A DNA stretch of 64,000 bases, taken from JBDTSW01 sp963799815 (GTDB lineage Bacteria > Actinomycetota > Thermoleophilia > Solirubrobacterales > 70-9). Location: contig CAWCYG010000005.1 of assembly GCA_963799815.1 (NCBI GenBank), forward strand, positions 62,001 to 126,000. Direction: 5' to 3'. Below are positions 25,164 through 34,355 of this stretch, in pieces. The translations under genes and the position numbers were made by a program. Below the pieces are notes generated by a model. That model had not been told where the DNA came from. It did not search any database and saw only the letters and a list, made by a program, of their open reading frames with translations. How positions within the stretch are numbered: position 1 is the first letter of the stretch; the number at the start of each line of letters is the position of its first letter.

Positions 25164-26441
25164 TCAGGACTGCCGCAGCGCGTCGAGGCCGGGGAAGGTG
25201 GCCGCGGCACCGAGCTCTTCGGAGATCCTCAGGAGCTGGTTGTACTTGGCCACGCGATCGGAGCGCGACGGTGCGCCCGTCTTGATCTGACCGACCCCGG
25301 TCGCCACCGCGAGATCAGCGATCGTCGTGTCCTCGGTCTCGCCGGAACGGTGTGACATGACCGCTCCATAGCCGGCGTCCCTCGCGATCCGGATGGCCTC
25401 GAGCGTCTCGGTCAGCGTCCCAATCTGATTGACCTTGATCAGGATCGAATTTCCGACCGCCGAAGAGATCCCTCGGCGGAGGCGCTCCGGGTTGGTGACA
25501 AACAGGTCGTCGCCCACGAGCTGACACTTGTGTCCCAGCCGCTCGGTGAGCAGAGCCCAGCCATCCCAGTCCTCTTCGTCCATGCCGTCCTCGAGGGAGA
25601 CGACCGGGTAGCGGTCATGAATGTCCTCCCAGTAGTCCGTCAGCTCCTCGGCCGACAGCGATCGGCCCTCGTGCTCGAGGACGTAAGCACCGTCGGAGTA
25701 GATCTCGCTGGTTGCGGGGTCGAGCGCTATGTAGGCGTCCTCCCCAGGCCGATATCCAGATGCCTCGATTCCGTCCACGAGCGCCCCGAGCGCTGCTTCG
25801 TTGGAATCGAGATCCGGAGCGAAACCCCCCTCGTCCCCCACCGCCGTTCCCAGACCTCGCTCTTTCAGGATCGCCTTCAGCGCGTGAAAGACCGCCGTGC
25901 CCATCTCGAGCGCCTGCTCGAATGACGAGGCGCCAGCGGGCATCACCATGAACTCCTGGAAGTCGACCTTGTTGTCGGCGTGCGCACCACCGTTCAGCAC
26001 GTTCATCATCGGGACGGGCAGGACGTTCGCCTCGGGCCCGCCGAGGAAGCGGTAGAGCGGCTCCTCGGCCTCCTCAGCCGCCGCCCGCGCCACGGCGAGC
26101 GAGACGCCCAGAATCGCGTTCGCGCCCAGGCGAGACTTGTTCGGTGTGCCATCGAGGTCGATCAGCGTGCGGTCAACGGCCGCCTGCTCGCCCGCGCGTG
26201 CACCCAAGAGCGCGGCCGCGATCTCCTCGTTGACGTTTGCCACGGCCTTGGTCACACCTTTGCCCTGCCAGGCGTCCCCACCGTCGCGCAACTCCGTAGC
26301 CTCGGACTCTCCAGTGGAGGCGCCGGAGGGCACGGCCGCTCGGCCGGTCGCTCCGGAGTCAAGCCCCACCTCCACCTCGATGGTCGGGTTCCCGCGCGAG
26401 TCGAGGATCTGGCGGGCGTGTATGCGGTCGATGGCACCCAT
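25164..26441 (-). CDS. eno: Enolase
   Basis: ATG 26441 gives the standard N-terminus MGAIDRIHARQILDSRGNPT; total length 425 residues matches the family. Signatures present are the GASTGESEATELRD loop, metal ligands around VSLEDGMDEEDWDGW and QLVGDDLFVTNPERL, catalytic lysine in ILIKVNQIGTLTET, and SHRSGETEDTTIADLAVAT. It converts 2-phosphoglycerate to phosphoenolpyruvate with magnesium. It is followed 90 bases later by ftsB and preceded by a degenerate ATPase-fold gene and mazG, the conserved actinobacterial order. Confidence 0.98.
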   Translation of the reverse strand: MGAIDRIHARQILDSRGNPTIEVEVGLDSGATGRAAVPSGASTGESEATELRDGGDAWQGKGVTKAVANVNEEIAAALLGARAGEQAAVDRTLIDLDGTPNKSRLGANAILGVSLAVARAAAEEAEEPLYRFLGGPEANVLPVPMMNVLNGGAHADNKVDFQEFMVMPAGASSFEQALEMGTAVFHALKAILKERGLGTAVGDEGGFAPDLDSNEAALGALVDGIEASGYRPGEDAYIALDPATSEIYSDGAYVLEHEGRSLSAEELTDYWEDIHDRYPVVSLEDGMDEEDWDGWALLTERLGHKCQLVGDDLFVTNPERLRRGISSAVGNSILIKVNQIGTLTETLEAIRIARDAGYGAVMSHRSGETEDTTIADLAVATGVGQIKTGAPSRSDRVAKYNQLLRISEELGAAATFPGLDALRQS

Positions 26442-26506
26442 GTGAACGAAAAGCGCGAGCACGCCCAGCGGGCACCCGCGCAAGCTCACAATTCTGGCAG
26501 GGACGC

Positions 26507-26917
26507 TTAAGAAGTGGCTGAACGGCCGGCTGGGCCCTTGCCGGGCGGGTTCCAGAACTCAAACCAGGCGGCGCCCGGGTGGCGGCGGTCGAGCCCCCAG
26601 GCATCGATGAACTCAAGCGCCACCGGTGCCACCAGGCTCTCCCATTCGGCCTCGGTCAGCTGCTTGCGTTCGGCAAAGGCAGTCAACCGAATCGCCTCCC
26701 CCAGCAGCTCCAAGCTCAGCACCAAAGGCCCTCCGTTGGCGACTCTGTGCCAGTGCCCGATGAGCTCCGTGAACGTGAGCCCGACGCGGCGGCGAAGGCC
26801 CGAGTCCGTCCCGCTCATCAGTCCCTCGAGACGGCTGAGGCTCCGGCGCAGCTCGCGCGGATCCGGGCTGAACTCGCCGCGATGGAGCACAACTCTTCGC
26901 TTGTTCTCCAGCAACAT
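26507..26917 (-). CDS. Hypothetical protein, degenerate RsbW-type ATPase fold
   Basis: The 136-residue protein is not confidently recognised. The segment RRRVGLTFTELIGHWHR resembles the N-box helix of anti-sigma/serine kinases (vrLalsELvtNavrH), and the C-terminal IDAWGLDRRHPGAAWFEF resembles their WGV...VWFEL ending. The asparagine of the N-box and the glycine-rich ATP lid are missing, so ATP binding is doubtful. It lies between mazG and eno, where mycobacteria carry an unrelated lipoprotein gene. It might be a partner-binding relic of anti-sigma factors; this is inference. Confidence 0.6.
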   Translation of the reverse strand: MLLENKRRVVLHRGEFSPDPRELRRSLSRLEGLMSGTDSGLRRRVGLTFTELIGHWHRVANGGPLVLSLELLGEAIRLTAFAERKQLTEAEWESLVAPVALEFIDAWGLDRRHPGAAWFEFWNPPGKGPAGRSATS

Positions 26918-27000
26918 GTGCCGAGCTCAGTATCCCGCACCGGCCTCGAAAAGGCGCCGGCACCCCGGCACGACGCTGGGCCGGCGCGTGCCTTTGGCAG

Positions 27001-27693
27001 CTAGTCGTCCGAGCCGTGCAGCGAGCGGAACCGCTCGGCCTCCGCGCGCAGCGCCAGCTCGGGGTCGACGCCCAAGCGGCGCGACTCGTCCACGATCTCG
27101 AAGAGTGCTGCGCCCAGGCGGCGCTCGGCCTTGTCGCGTTCGGCGGCGTCGGTGAGACGGTCAGGGTCCGAGCCGTCGCCGATTCCGGCCGAGACCGCTC
27201 GGCGTTGAAGCTTGCGGGCGTAGAGCAACGCCGGCAGGTTCTCGGGCACGTCTCCGAACGGCCCCTCGGCGCCCCGGCCCTCCACCTCCCGTTTGATGCG
27301 GTCCCAGTTGGCGAGCACCTCGCCAGCGTTCTCGGCGCTCGGGTCGCCCAGCATCTCTCGCGCCTCGCTCTCCGCGAAGACGTGCGGATGGCGACGGATG
27401 AGCTTCGCGATCATGCCCTCGGCCACGTCTGCGAGGTCGCCGGCGCCACGCTCCTCCAAGAGCAAGGCGAGGAACAGGACCTGAAAGAGCACGTCGCCGA
27501 GCTCGTCAACGAGCTTCTCGTCGTCGCCGCGCGCGGCCGCGTCGGCCAACTCGTAGGCCTCCTCAACGGTATGCGGGACGATCGACCGCTCGTCCTGTTC
27601 GCGATCCCAGGGGCATTCCCGCCGCAGGCGGCGGGTGATCTCGTCGAGACGAGCGAGAGCGTGCTGCGTGGCTTCGCGCGAGCGCTCGGCCAT
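27001..27693 (-). CDS. mazG: Nucleoside triphosphate pyrophosphohydrolase MazG
   Basis: ATG 27693 is chosen because the family motif starts soon after (LDEITRRLRRECPWDREQ) and longer versions overlap the upstream gene. The 230-residue protein has the MazG helical core with metal ligands in EEAYEL and DELGDVLFQVLF, and IRRHPHVF later. It hydrolyses (d)NTPs or ppGpp-like molecules to the monophosphate and pyrophosphate, cleaning nucleotide pools. The single MazG domain plus partial second repeat matches actinobacterial versions. It begins 11 bases after the foldase gene stop. Confidence 0.93.
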   Translation of the reverse strand: MAERSREATQHALARLDEITRRLRRECPWDREQDERSIVPHTVEEAYELADAAARGDDEKLVDELGDVLFQVLFLALLLEERGAGDLADVAEGMIAKLIRRHPHVFAESEAREMLGDPSAENAGEVLANWDRIKREVEGRGAEGPFGDVPENLPALLYARKLQRRAVSAGIGDGSDPDRLTDAAERDKAERRLGAALFEIVDESRRLGVDPELALRAEAERFRSLHGSDD

Positions 27694-27704
27694 GCCGCTC
27701 CGCG

Positions 27705-29114
27705 CTACGGAGTGCCGGTCGGCGGGGCCGTGCCCGTCGGCGGGGCCGTTCCGCCCGGCGGCACCGGTGCGCCGTCGGGGCCGATCGGCAGGGTGCCGCC
27801 CGGCAGGGCGCCCGCCGGCGCCTCGGGCACCTTCTGAATCGGCCACGGCGTGCACGCCGGGCCGGCGCTCGGGTCAGCTGGGTCAAGCCATCCGCAGGGA
27901 ATCTGAGGAAGGGCAGGGGTTTGCTCGCCGGGGAAGATCTGCCCGGTACCCGGGTTGACGACGTTGCGCGGAAGCGCCGGAGCGGGACAACCGGCCTCGA
28001 TGTCCTCCGGCGCCGCCTGCTCGCGCTCCGACTCATCGTCGAACGTGCATGGCTCCTCAGGCGGATCGGCGTTGGCGCAGAGCTCGATCAGTAGGTCGTC
28101 GCTGCAGAAGGTGCGCGACGTCCACTTCTGGACGAACTCGTTGCGAAAGGCATCGATCTGCTGCTGCTGGAGGCCCTGCTGGAGCGTCGTCTCGATATCC
28201 GCGCGAACGTCCTCGAGCGGTGTCGTCTCGGCCGGGGTTATCTCCTCGACCTGGATCACGTAGGTGCCGCTGTCACCCTCGATCGGGCCGACCACCTCGC
28301 CCTCCTCCGCCGAGAAGATGGCTTCGTCGAGCGCCGGCTCGTTCTGGCCCGCTGCGACGGCACGCCGCAGCCCACCCTGGGCCGCAGTCGCCTCGTCGGT
28401 CGAGTACTTCTTCGCCGCCGCCTCCCATGCCTCGGGGGAGTTGTCCTCCTCGAGATCGGCGATCGCCTGCTCGATCTTCGCGGAGTCCGTGTTGAGGATC
28501 ACGCGGACGTCACGTGTCTCGGCCACCTCAAACTGCTCGGAGTTCGCCTCGTAGAAGAGCTCCACATCCCGCTCCGAGACTGCGGGGGGATCGCTCGGGA
28601 TCGCCTGCTCCTGCAGGCGATTGCTGATCGCCGTGAGCTCTGCGACCTCACGCACGTCGTCCTCGGTGAACGCCGGTTCGCCGTCGACCTCGGACTGCTC
28701 GAGGAAACGCTCGTAGCCCTTCTGGCCCTGAAGCTGTTCGTTGATGATCGTGTCGAGCTCCTGATCGATGTCGCGCTCGTCGACCTCTATGTCGCGCTCA
28801 GCCGCCTCGGCACGCACCCACCGGGATTGGATCGCGGTGGCGAGCGCCTGTTGTGAGATCTGCTCGAACTGAGGATCATCCTCCGGCGGGAGCTCGCGTA
28901 GCTGCAGGTTGAACGCCGCCTGGCGCAGGGCGGAGTCGAACTCCTCTTGAGTGATCGTCTCCTCGGGCGCGCCTTCGACGAGCGCGACGCCGTCGTCCGG
29001 GATCGACGGGTCACCGACTGCCCCGGTCACGACGAAGAGGCCGAAGACGATGACCAGCGCCACACCGAGTATCAACGCGATGAGGCGCTTTCTCTGCGGC
29101 TTTGGTCCCTGCAC
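27705..29114 (-). CDS. Membrane-anchored SurA/PrsA-like peptidyl-prolyl isomerase with Cys-rich tail
   Basis: The 469-residue protein has an N-terminal membrane anchor (LIALILGVALVIVFGLFVV, about 10-28), a SurA-type chaperone region (about 45-190), then a parvulin rotamase domain (about 190-300: VRVILNTDSAKIEQAI, GGLRRAV, GEVVGPIEGDSGTYVIQVEEI). The C-terminal ~130 residues contain seven cysteines and end in Pro/Gly/Thr repeats (GTAPPTGTAPPTGTP), an unusual extension. It should assist folding of exported proteins outside the membrane. It lies between mfd and mazG, within the conserved operon. Confidence 0.85.
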   Translation of the reverse strand: MQGPKPQRKRLIALILGVALVIVFGLFVVTGAVGDPSIPDDGVALVEGAPEETITQEEFDSALRQAAFNLQLRELPPEDDPQFEQISQQALATAIQSRWVRAEAAERDIEVDERDIDQELDTIINEQLQGQKGYERFLEQSEVDGEPAFTEDDVREVAELTAISNRLQEQAIPSDPPAVSERDVELFYEANSEQFEVAETRDVRVILNTDSAKIEQAIADLEEDNSPEAWEAAAKKYSTDEATAAQGGLRRAVAAGQNEPALDEAIFSAEEGEVVGPIEGDSGTYVIQVEEITPAETTPLEDVRADIETTLQQGLQQQQIDAFRNEFVQKWTSRTFCSDDLLIELCANADPPEEPCTFDDESEREQAAPEDIEAGCPAPALPRNVVNPGTGQIFPGEQTPALPQIPCGWLDPADPSAGPACTPWPIQKVPEAPAGALPGGTLPIGPDGAPVPPGGTAPPTGTAPPTGTP

Positions 29115-29126
29115 GAGCGCGGAAGC

Positions 29127-32100
29127 CTAGCGGGAAGCTATCGCGGTCTCGCCGGCCCCTTCGGCCACGGCGTCAGCGAGCGCTGCGGTCAGCGCCCGCA
29201 CCGCCTCCAGGCGCGAGCTGGGGTCGTCGTCGACGCGAAGTCCCAAGGTCTTGGTGCGGGTCTCATAGATCGCCTCTGGGATCCGTTCGCGTACACGGCC
29301 GACCGCCGGCGCTTCCAGCTCGATCGGGACGATCGAGAGGCGGCCGCCGCGAAACTCGACCGTCCTGGCGCCGAGCCGCCCCAGCTCCACTCTGGCCCGG
29401 GCCAGCTCCAGCAGGTTCTCCACCGGGCCCGGCGGCGGGCCAAAGCGATCGCGCAGCTCGTCTCGCAGGGCACGGAGCTCGGCTGGCTCGCTCGCGCCGG
29501 CGACGCGACGGTGCACGTCGATCTTCGCCGCCTCGAATGGGATGTAGTCGGCCGGCAGGTAGGCGTCGACGTCGACGTCCAGGCGCACGCGCGCCTCGGC
29601 CCGAACGCCGTCGCCCTCCGCCCGCATCGCCTCGACTGCATCGTCGAGCAGTGCGACGTAGAGCTCGAAGCCCACGGCGGCGACATGTCCGGACTGCTCG
29701 TCGCCGAGCAGATCCCCGGCGCCACGGAGCTCGAGATCCCGCATCGCGATCGCGAAGCCGGAGCCCAGCTCGGTGTAGTCGGAGAGCGTCGCCAGGCGAG
29801 CCGCAGCGTCGGGATGAAGACCCGCCTCTGAGGGATAGAGCAGATAGGCGAACGCCCGCTCCTTGGCCCGACCCACCCGCCCGCGAATCTGGTAGGCCTG
29901 CGCGAGGCCGAGCTGATCGGAGCGCTCGACGATCAGGGTGTTGGCCTGCGGGATGTCCAGCCCGGACTCGATGATCGTCGTCGCCACAAGGCAGTCGTCC
30001 TCGCCGCGCAGGAAGGCCAGCATCGCCGCTTCGAGGTCGCGCTCGTCCATCTGGCCGTGCGCCTCGCCGAACCTGACGCCGGGGCACAGGGCCCGCAGGC
30101 GCTCGGCGGTTTCGTGCAGCGTGTCGATGCGGTTGTGAAGGAAGAACGCCTGGCCCGAGCGGGCGGCCTCCCGCCTGATCGCCTTCCCAACCAGCTCCTC
30201 TTCGAACGGGCCCACGTAGGTGCGAATCGGCCGCCGGCCCTCCGGCGGGGTCTCGATTACCGAGATGTCACGCAGCCCTGCGAGACTCATCTGAAGCGTG
30301 CGCGGGATCGGGGTGGCCGAGAGCGAGAGCACGTCGACCCTCAGCTTCAGCTGCCGCAAGAGCTCCTTCTGGCGAACGCCGAACCGCTGCTCCTCGTCGA
30401 CGATCAGGAGCCCCAGCTCATCCGCTTGGACATCGCGCGAGAGCAGTCTGTGCGTCCCGATCAGGATGTCGACCTTGCCTTCCCCGAACCTGGCGAGCGT
30501 GTCGCGGACCTCCGCCGGCTTGCGCAGCCGGGAGACCAGCTCGACCTCCACCGGAAACTCCCGCAATCGCTCCCGGAAGGTGCCGAGGTGCTGCTGCGCA
30601 AGGATCGTCGTGGGCACCAGCATCATCACTTGCTTGCCGCCCGCTACGGCTTTCATGGCGGCGCGCAGCGCCACCTCGGTCTTCCCGTAGCCGACATCGC
30701 CGCAGATGAGGCGATCCATCGGCCTCGCCGCCTCCATGTCCGCCGAGACGGCCTCGATCGCCTCGATCTGATCGGCGGTTTCGCGGTAGGGAAACGAGCG
30801 CTCGAGCTCGAGCTCCCACTCCGAGTCGGCGCCGAACGCGTGGCCGCTGCGAGCCTTACGCTCCGCGTAGAGGTTGAGGAGCTCGCCAGCCAGCTCGCGC
30901 GCCGCCCGGCGGGCGCGCGCCTTGACGGCCTCCCAGCGCTTCGATCCAAGCGCCGAGAGCTGCGGCGCATCGCCGCCGGCACCGACGTAGCGGGTGATCT
31001 TCGCGAGCTGGTCCGTGGGCGCGAAGACCTTGTCCTCGCCCCGGTATTCGAGCTCGAGGTAGTCGCGCGTGACCCCGCCCACCGTCTTCGTCTCGAAGCC
31101 CGCGAAGCGCGCGATGCCATGGTCCTCGTGGACCACGAAGTCGCCCACCCGCAGGTCGACGGCGGCGGCGAAGCGCCCGCGCACAGCCGGTGCAGCGGCG
31201 GCTCGCCGGCGGTGAACGAGGCGCCGGTACGGGATCACCGCGAGCTTCAGCTCTGGCGAGAGGAATCCGTCCGCGAGGCGGGCCGCCACGAAGAACAGCC
31301 CACCCCGTCCCTCGCTTGACCCGGCGGGGGAAGCGGGCACGAGCTCCTCGGCGTCGAGTCGCTCGAGGTTGTAGCGGGCACGCTCGGCCTCGCCCTTGTG
31401 CTCGAACGCGACCACGACTCGGTAGCCCGAGCGCAGCTCGCGCTCGAGCTGCGACTCGGCCTCACGGATCGTGCGCGCGGGAGACGCCGGGGGCTGGGCG
31501 CGCATTTGGATCTTCTGCCCGGAGTCGGTGCCCGAGAGCGTCAGCGCGGAGCGCTCTGCGAGCGCAGCTGCGACGTCGACGTAGAGGCGCCGCGCGTCGG
31601 CGTCCTCCATCGCGGTTGTGACGTCGTCCCAGTGGTCGCGCAGCGCTGGCTCGATCTCCTCGGAGCCGGCGATCAGCACGGCGGTGCCCTCAGGCAGCAG
31701 GTCGAGGGGGGCACGAAGGGATTCGAGGGGAAGGAGCTCCGCGAGGTCCGGCCGCGCGGTCTCGTCATCGTTGTCCAGCGCAACCTCCGCGAGCTCGCGA
31801 TGCTCCAGTGCCAGCTCGGCCGCCGGCGAGAGCTCGAGGGCCTCCGACTCTCCGAGCGAGCGCTGGGTGAAGGTGGAGAACCACCTGATCGACTCGATCT
31901 CGTCCCCGAAGAGCTCGAGGCGCGCCGCCCGCTCGGAGGTGGCGGGGAAGACATCCAGGATGCCGCCTCGAAGCGCGAACTGGCCACGGTCCTCAACCTG
32001 GTCGACTCGCTCATATCCCGCCTCCACGAGCAACTCGGTAACCAGATCCAGGTCGACCTCCTCTCCTCGTCGAAGCGAGAATCCACTCGGGCGCAGCGAC

Positions 32101-32543
32101 GCATCCGGCACCGCTTCGGCGAGCGCGACGGCGCCGGCGACCACCACGGGCGGCTCCGCCGGAGCGCCGTTCGAGCCGTCCCAGCCCGTGAGCGCATCCA
32201 AGGCGGCGATGCGCAGGCCGACGAGATGTGGGGGTGGCGTGAGATGTGACTCATACCCTGTGCCTCGCGACGGGTAGAAACGAACCCGCCGCGGCGCCAG
32301 GTACGCGGCCAGCTCCCTGCTGAGATCGCGCGCGCCGATGTCGTCGGCCGCGACGATCAGCGCCGGCCGTCCCCCGAGCGCCCCGGAATCGTCGAGCAGC
32401 GCCGCGAGCACGAAGGGCCGGATCGCCGGCGAGACGAGCACCGTGCTCGCCACCCCATCGTCCGCGCCTGCCCTGGCAGCCTCGGCGAGCGCTGTGAAGC
32501 GCTCGTCTTCGGCGGCGATCTCGAGGAGAGGTCTGAGGCTCAT
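29127..32543 (-). CDS. mfd: Transcription-repair coupling factor Mfd
   Basis: The 1138-residue protein is full length. In order it has the UvrB-homology domains (about 1-340), the RNA-polymerase-interacting domain beginning DLRVGDFVVHEDHGIARFAG (about 470), helicase motor with Walker A GDVGYGKTEVALRAA and DEEQRFG, second RecA lobe with GRVGRAKERAFAYLL, and the C-terminal TRCF domain. It removes stalled RNA polymerase at lesions and recruits UvrA. It opens the minus-strand mfd-foldase-mazG run and diverges from rlmN across an 88-base spacer. Confidence 0.98.
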   Translation of the reverse strand: MSLRPLLEIAAEDERFTALAEAARAGADDGVASTVLVSPAIRPFVLAALLDDSGALGGRPALIVAADDIGARDLSRELAAYLAPRRVRFYPSRGTGYESHLTPPPHLVGLRIAALDALTGWDGSNGAPAEPPVVVAGAVALAEAVPDASLRPSGFSLRRGEEVDLDLVTELLVEAGYERVDQVEDRGQFALRGGILDVFPATSERAARLELFGDEIESIRWFSTFTQRSLGESEALELSPAAELALEHRELAEVALDNDDETARPDLAELLPLESLRAPLDLLPEGTAVLIAGSEEIEPALRDHWDDVTTAMEDADARRLYVDVAAALAERSALTLSGTDSGQKIQMRAQPPASPARTIREAESQLERELRSGYRVVVAFEHKGEAERARYNLERLDAEELVPASPAGSSEGRGGLFFVAARLADGFLSPELKLAVIPYRRLVHRRRAAAAPAVRGRFAAAVDLRVGDFVVHEDHGIARFAGFETKTVGGVTRDYLELEYRGEDKVFAPTDQLAKITRYVGAGGDAPQLSALGSKRWEAVKARARRAARELAGELLNLYAERKARSGHAFGADSEWELELERSFPYRETADQIEAIEAVSADMEAARPMDRLICGDVGYGKTEVALRAAMKAVAGGKQVMMLVPTTILAQQHLGTFRERLREFPVEVELVSRLRKPAEVRDTLARFGEGKVDILIGTHRLLSRDVQADELGLLIVDEEQRFGVRQKELLRQLKLRVDVLSLSATPIPRTLQMSLAGLRDISVIETPPEGRRPIRTYVGPFEEELVGKAIRREAARSGQAFFLHNRIDTLHETAERLRALCPGVRFGEAHGQMDERDLEAAMLAFLRGEDDCLVATTIIESGLDIPQANTLIVERSDQLGLAQAYQIRGRVGRAKERAFAYLLYPSEAGLHPDAAARLATLSDYTELGSGFAIAMRDLELRGAGDLLGDEQSGHVAAVGFELYVALLDDAVEAMRAEGDGVRAEARVRLDVDVDAYLPADYIPFEAAKIDVHRRVAGASEPAELRALRDELRDRFGPPPGPVENLLELARARVELGRLGARTVEFRGGRLSIVPIELEAPAVGRVRERIPEAIYETRTKTLGLRVDDDPSSRLEAVRALTAALADAVAEGAGETAIASR

Positions 32544-32631
32544 GGCACGCGGAAGGACCGGACGCGCGGTCCGGCCCCGATGGCAATTTTACGACGGCCC
32601 GGTGAGCGTTCGGCCCTGCCACCATCTGGCC

Positions 32632-33615
32632 ATGGACCTCCCCGCCCTCTCCACCTTCCTCGCATCGCGCGAGGAGCCCCGATACCGCGCCGCGCAGGTG
32701 TGGGAGTGGGCTGCCCGCGGGACCGCGGATTACGGCGAGATGACGAACCTACCCCAGACGCTCCGGGATGCCCTCACGGAGGCCGTTCCCTTCTCGACCC
32801 TGTCGCTTAAGGACGAGGCTCGCTCGACCGACGGCACGGTCAAGGCGCTTTTTGAGACCGGGGACGGGCGCCCGCTGGAGGCGGTGCTCATGACCTACCG
32901 CGACGGGCGCCGGTCGGTGTGCCTCTCCTCGCAGTCGGGCTGCCCGCTCACCTGCACCTTCTGCGCGACAGGGTCGATGCGCTTCGGCCGCAACCTGACG
33001 GCATCAGAGATCCTCGACCAGGCGCTTCACTTCCGGCGGATAGGGCCGGTCGATCACGGCGTCTTCATGGGCATGGGCGAGCCGATGATGAACCTGGACG
33101 CCGTCCTTGCCGCCTGCGAACGATTGCCAGACATCGGGATCACCCCCCGGCGCACGGCGATCTCAACGGTCGGCTGGGTGCCCGGAATCGATCGCCTCGC
33201 CGAGGTCGAGATGCCCATCCGCCTCGCGCTCAGCCTGCACGCACCCGACGACGCGCTGCGCTCGCAGATCATGCCGGTAAACGACCGCTACCCGATCGCC
33301 GAGGTGCTGGCGGCGTGCGAGCACCACCACGCCCGCAAGCGGCGGCGGATCTTCGTGGAGTACGTGATGCTCGGCGGCGTCAACGATCGCTACGAGCAGG
33401 CGGTGGCGCTGGCCGACCTCCTCGATCCGCGCATCTACAAGGTGAACCTGATCCCCTTCAACCCCACCGGCTCCGTCTACGAGGGCTCCTCACGGCGCGC
33501 GACCGATGCGTTCCGCGCGACCTTGGAGGAGCGTGGCCTGCGGGCGACAGTGCGACTCACGCGCGGCCGCGACATCGACGCGGCTTGCGGTCAGCTCGCG
33601 GCAAAGGCAGCCTAG
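32632..33615 (+). CDS. rlmN: 23S rRNA/tRNA adenine-C2 methyltransferase RlmN
   Basis: ATG 32632 gives 327 residues. The radical-SAM cluster motif is GCPLTCTFCATG with C104-x3-C108-x2-C111; the second catalytic cysteine is in DIDAACGQL (C319). Other family signatures are FMGMGEPMMN and STVGWVPGI. RlmN methylates C2 of A2503 in 23S rRNA and A37 in some tRNAs, aiding fidelity. The gene lies between mfd and a convergent enoyl-CoA hydratase gene with which it overlaps by four bases. Confidence 0.96.
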   Translation: MDLPALSTFLASREEPRYRAAQVWEWAARGTADYGEMTNLPQTLRDALTEAVPFSTLSLKDEARSTDGTVKALFETGDGRPLEAVLMTYRDGRRSVCLSSQSGCPLTCTFCATGSMRFGRNLTASEILDQALHFRRIGPVDHGVFMGMGEPMMNLDAVLAACERLPDIGITPRRTAISTVGWVPGIDRLAEVEMPIRLALSLHAPDDALRSQIMPVNDRYPIAEVLAACEHHHARKRRRIFVEYVMLGGVNDRYEQAVALADLLDPRIYKVNLIPFNPTGSVYEGSSRRATDAFRATLEERGLRATVRLTRGRDIDAACGQLAAKAA

Positions 33616-34355
33616 GGTCGATAGGGCAGGCCCGGCCCCGACCGCTCCCACTCGACCTGACCCTCTCCCTCGACGCGGGCGCGCTCAACGACGCCGTCCC
33701 ACTCGTGCAGCATCGCCTTCAGCCGCGCCACCGCCTCCGGCGGGTTTGCGGCTACCTGCTCGCCGAGCACGAGAGCGGCCGACTCCGCAGCCGCTGCCGG
33801 CGCAACCTTGTGCACGAGGCCCCAGCGGTAGGCGACATCGGCGTCGATCTCCTTCGCGGTTAGGAGCAGGTACTTGGCAACGGACAGGCCGCAGAGCGTG
33901 GCGAGACGCGCGGGCCCCACCGGCACCCCCAGGGCACCGCCTGGAAAGCGCAGGCGCAGGTTTGAGCCGCCCACCCGCAGGTCGCAGGCGACTGCTATCT
34001 CGGCGCCCGCACCCACGCAGGCCCCGTGGCAGACGGCGATCGTCGGCTTGGGGAAATCCGTGAGTGAGTCGTATAGGCCGGCGAAGAGCTGCATGCGGCG
34101 GACCTTCGCCTCCTCGTCGAGTTCCTCCCGGACGTCGGCTCCGGCAGACAGCCCCATGTGGTCGGAGGAGGAAACGACCAGTACCCGCACGCTCTCGTCG
34201 CCTTTGGCCTGACCCACGTGCTCCAGTAGCTCGACCAACATGCCGGTGTTGACCGCGTTTCGCGCCTGGGGACGGTTGAGGCGAAGCAGGGCCACCCCTG
34301 CGGGAGCGACCTCCGCGCCCTCCCCGCCCACCTCGTAGGTCGTGAGCTCACCCAT
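33612..34355 (-). CDS. Enoyl-CoA hydratase/isomerase family protein, one catalytic Glu missing
   Basis: The 247-residue protein has the crotonase fold: LLRLNRPQARNAVN near the start, oxyanion-hole SAGADVRE, and the second motif ACVGAGAEIAVACDLRV, which keeps the first catalytic glutamate. In the third motif the usual PE is PG (LRFPGGALGVPVG), so the second catalytic glutamate is absent. It therefore may act as another crotonase (isomerase, hydrolase, dehalogenase-like) rather than a classic hydratase. The N-terminus overlaps pth by eight bases. Confidence 0.8.
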   Translation of the reverse strand: MGELTTYEVGGEGAEVAPAGVALLRLNRPQARNAVNTGMLVELLEHVGQAKGDESVRVLVVSSSDHMGLSAGADVREELDEEAKVRRMQLFAGLYDSLTDFPKPTIAVCHGACVGAGAEIAVACDLRVGGSNLRLRFPGGALGVPVGPARLATLCGLSVAKYLLLTAKEIDADVAYRWGLVHKVAPAAAAESAALVLGEQVAANPPEAVARLKAMLHEWDGVVERARVEGEGQVEWERSGPGLPYRP

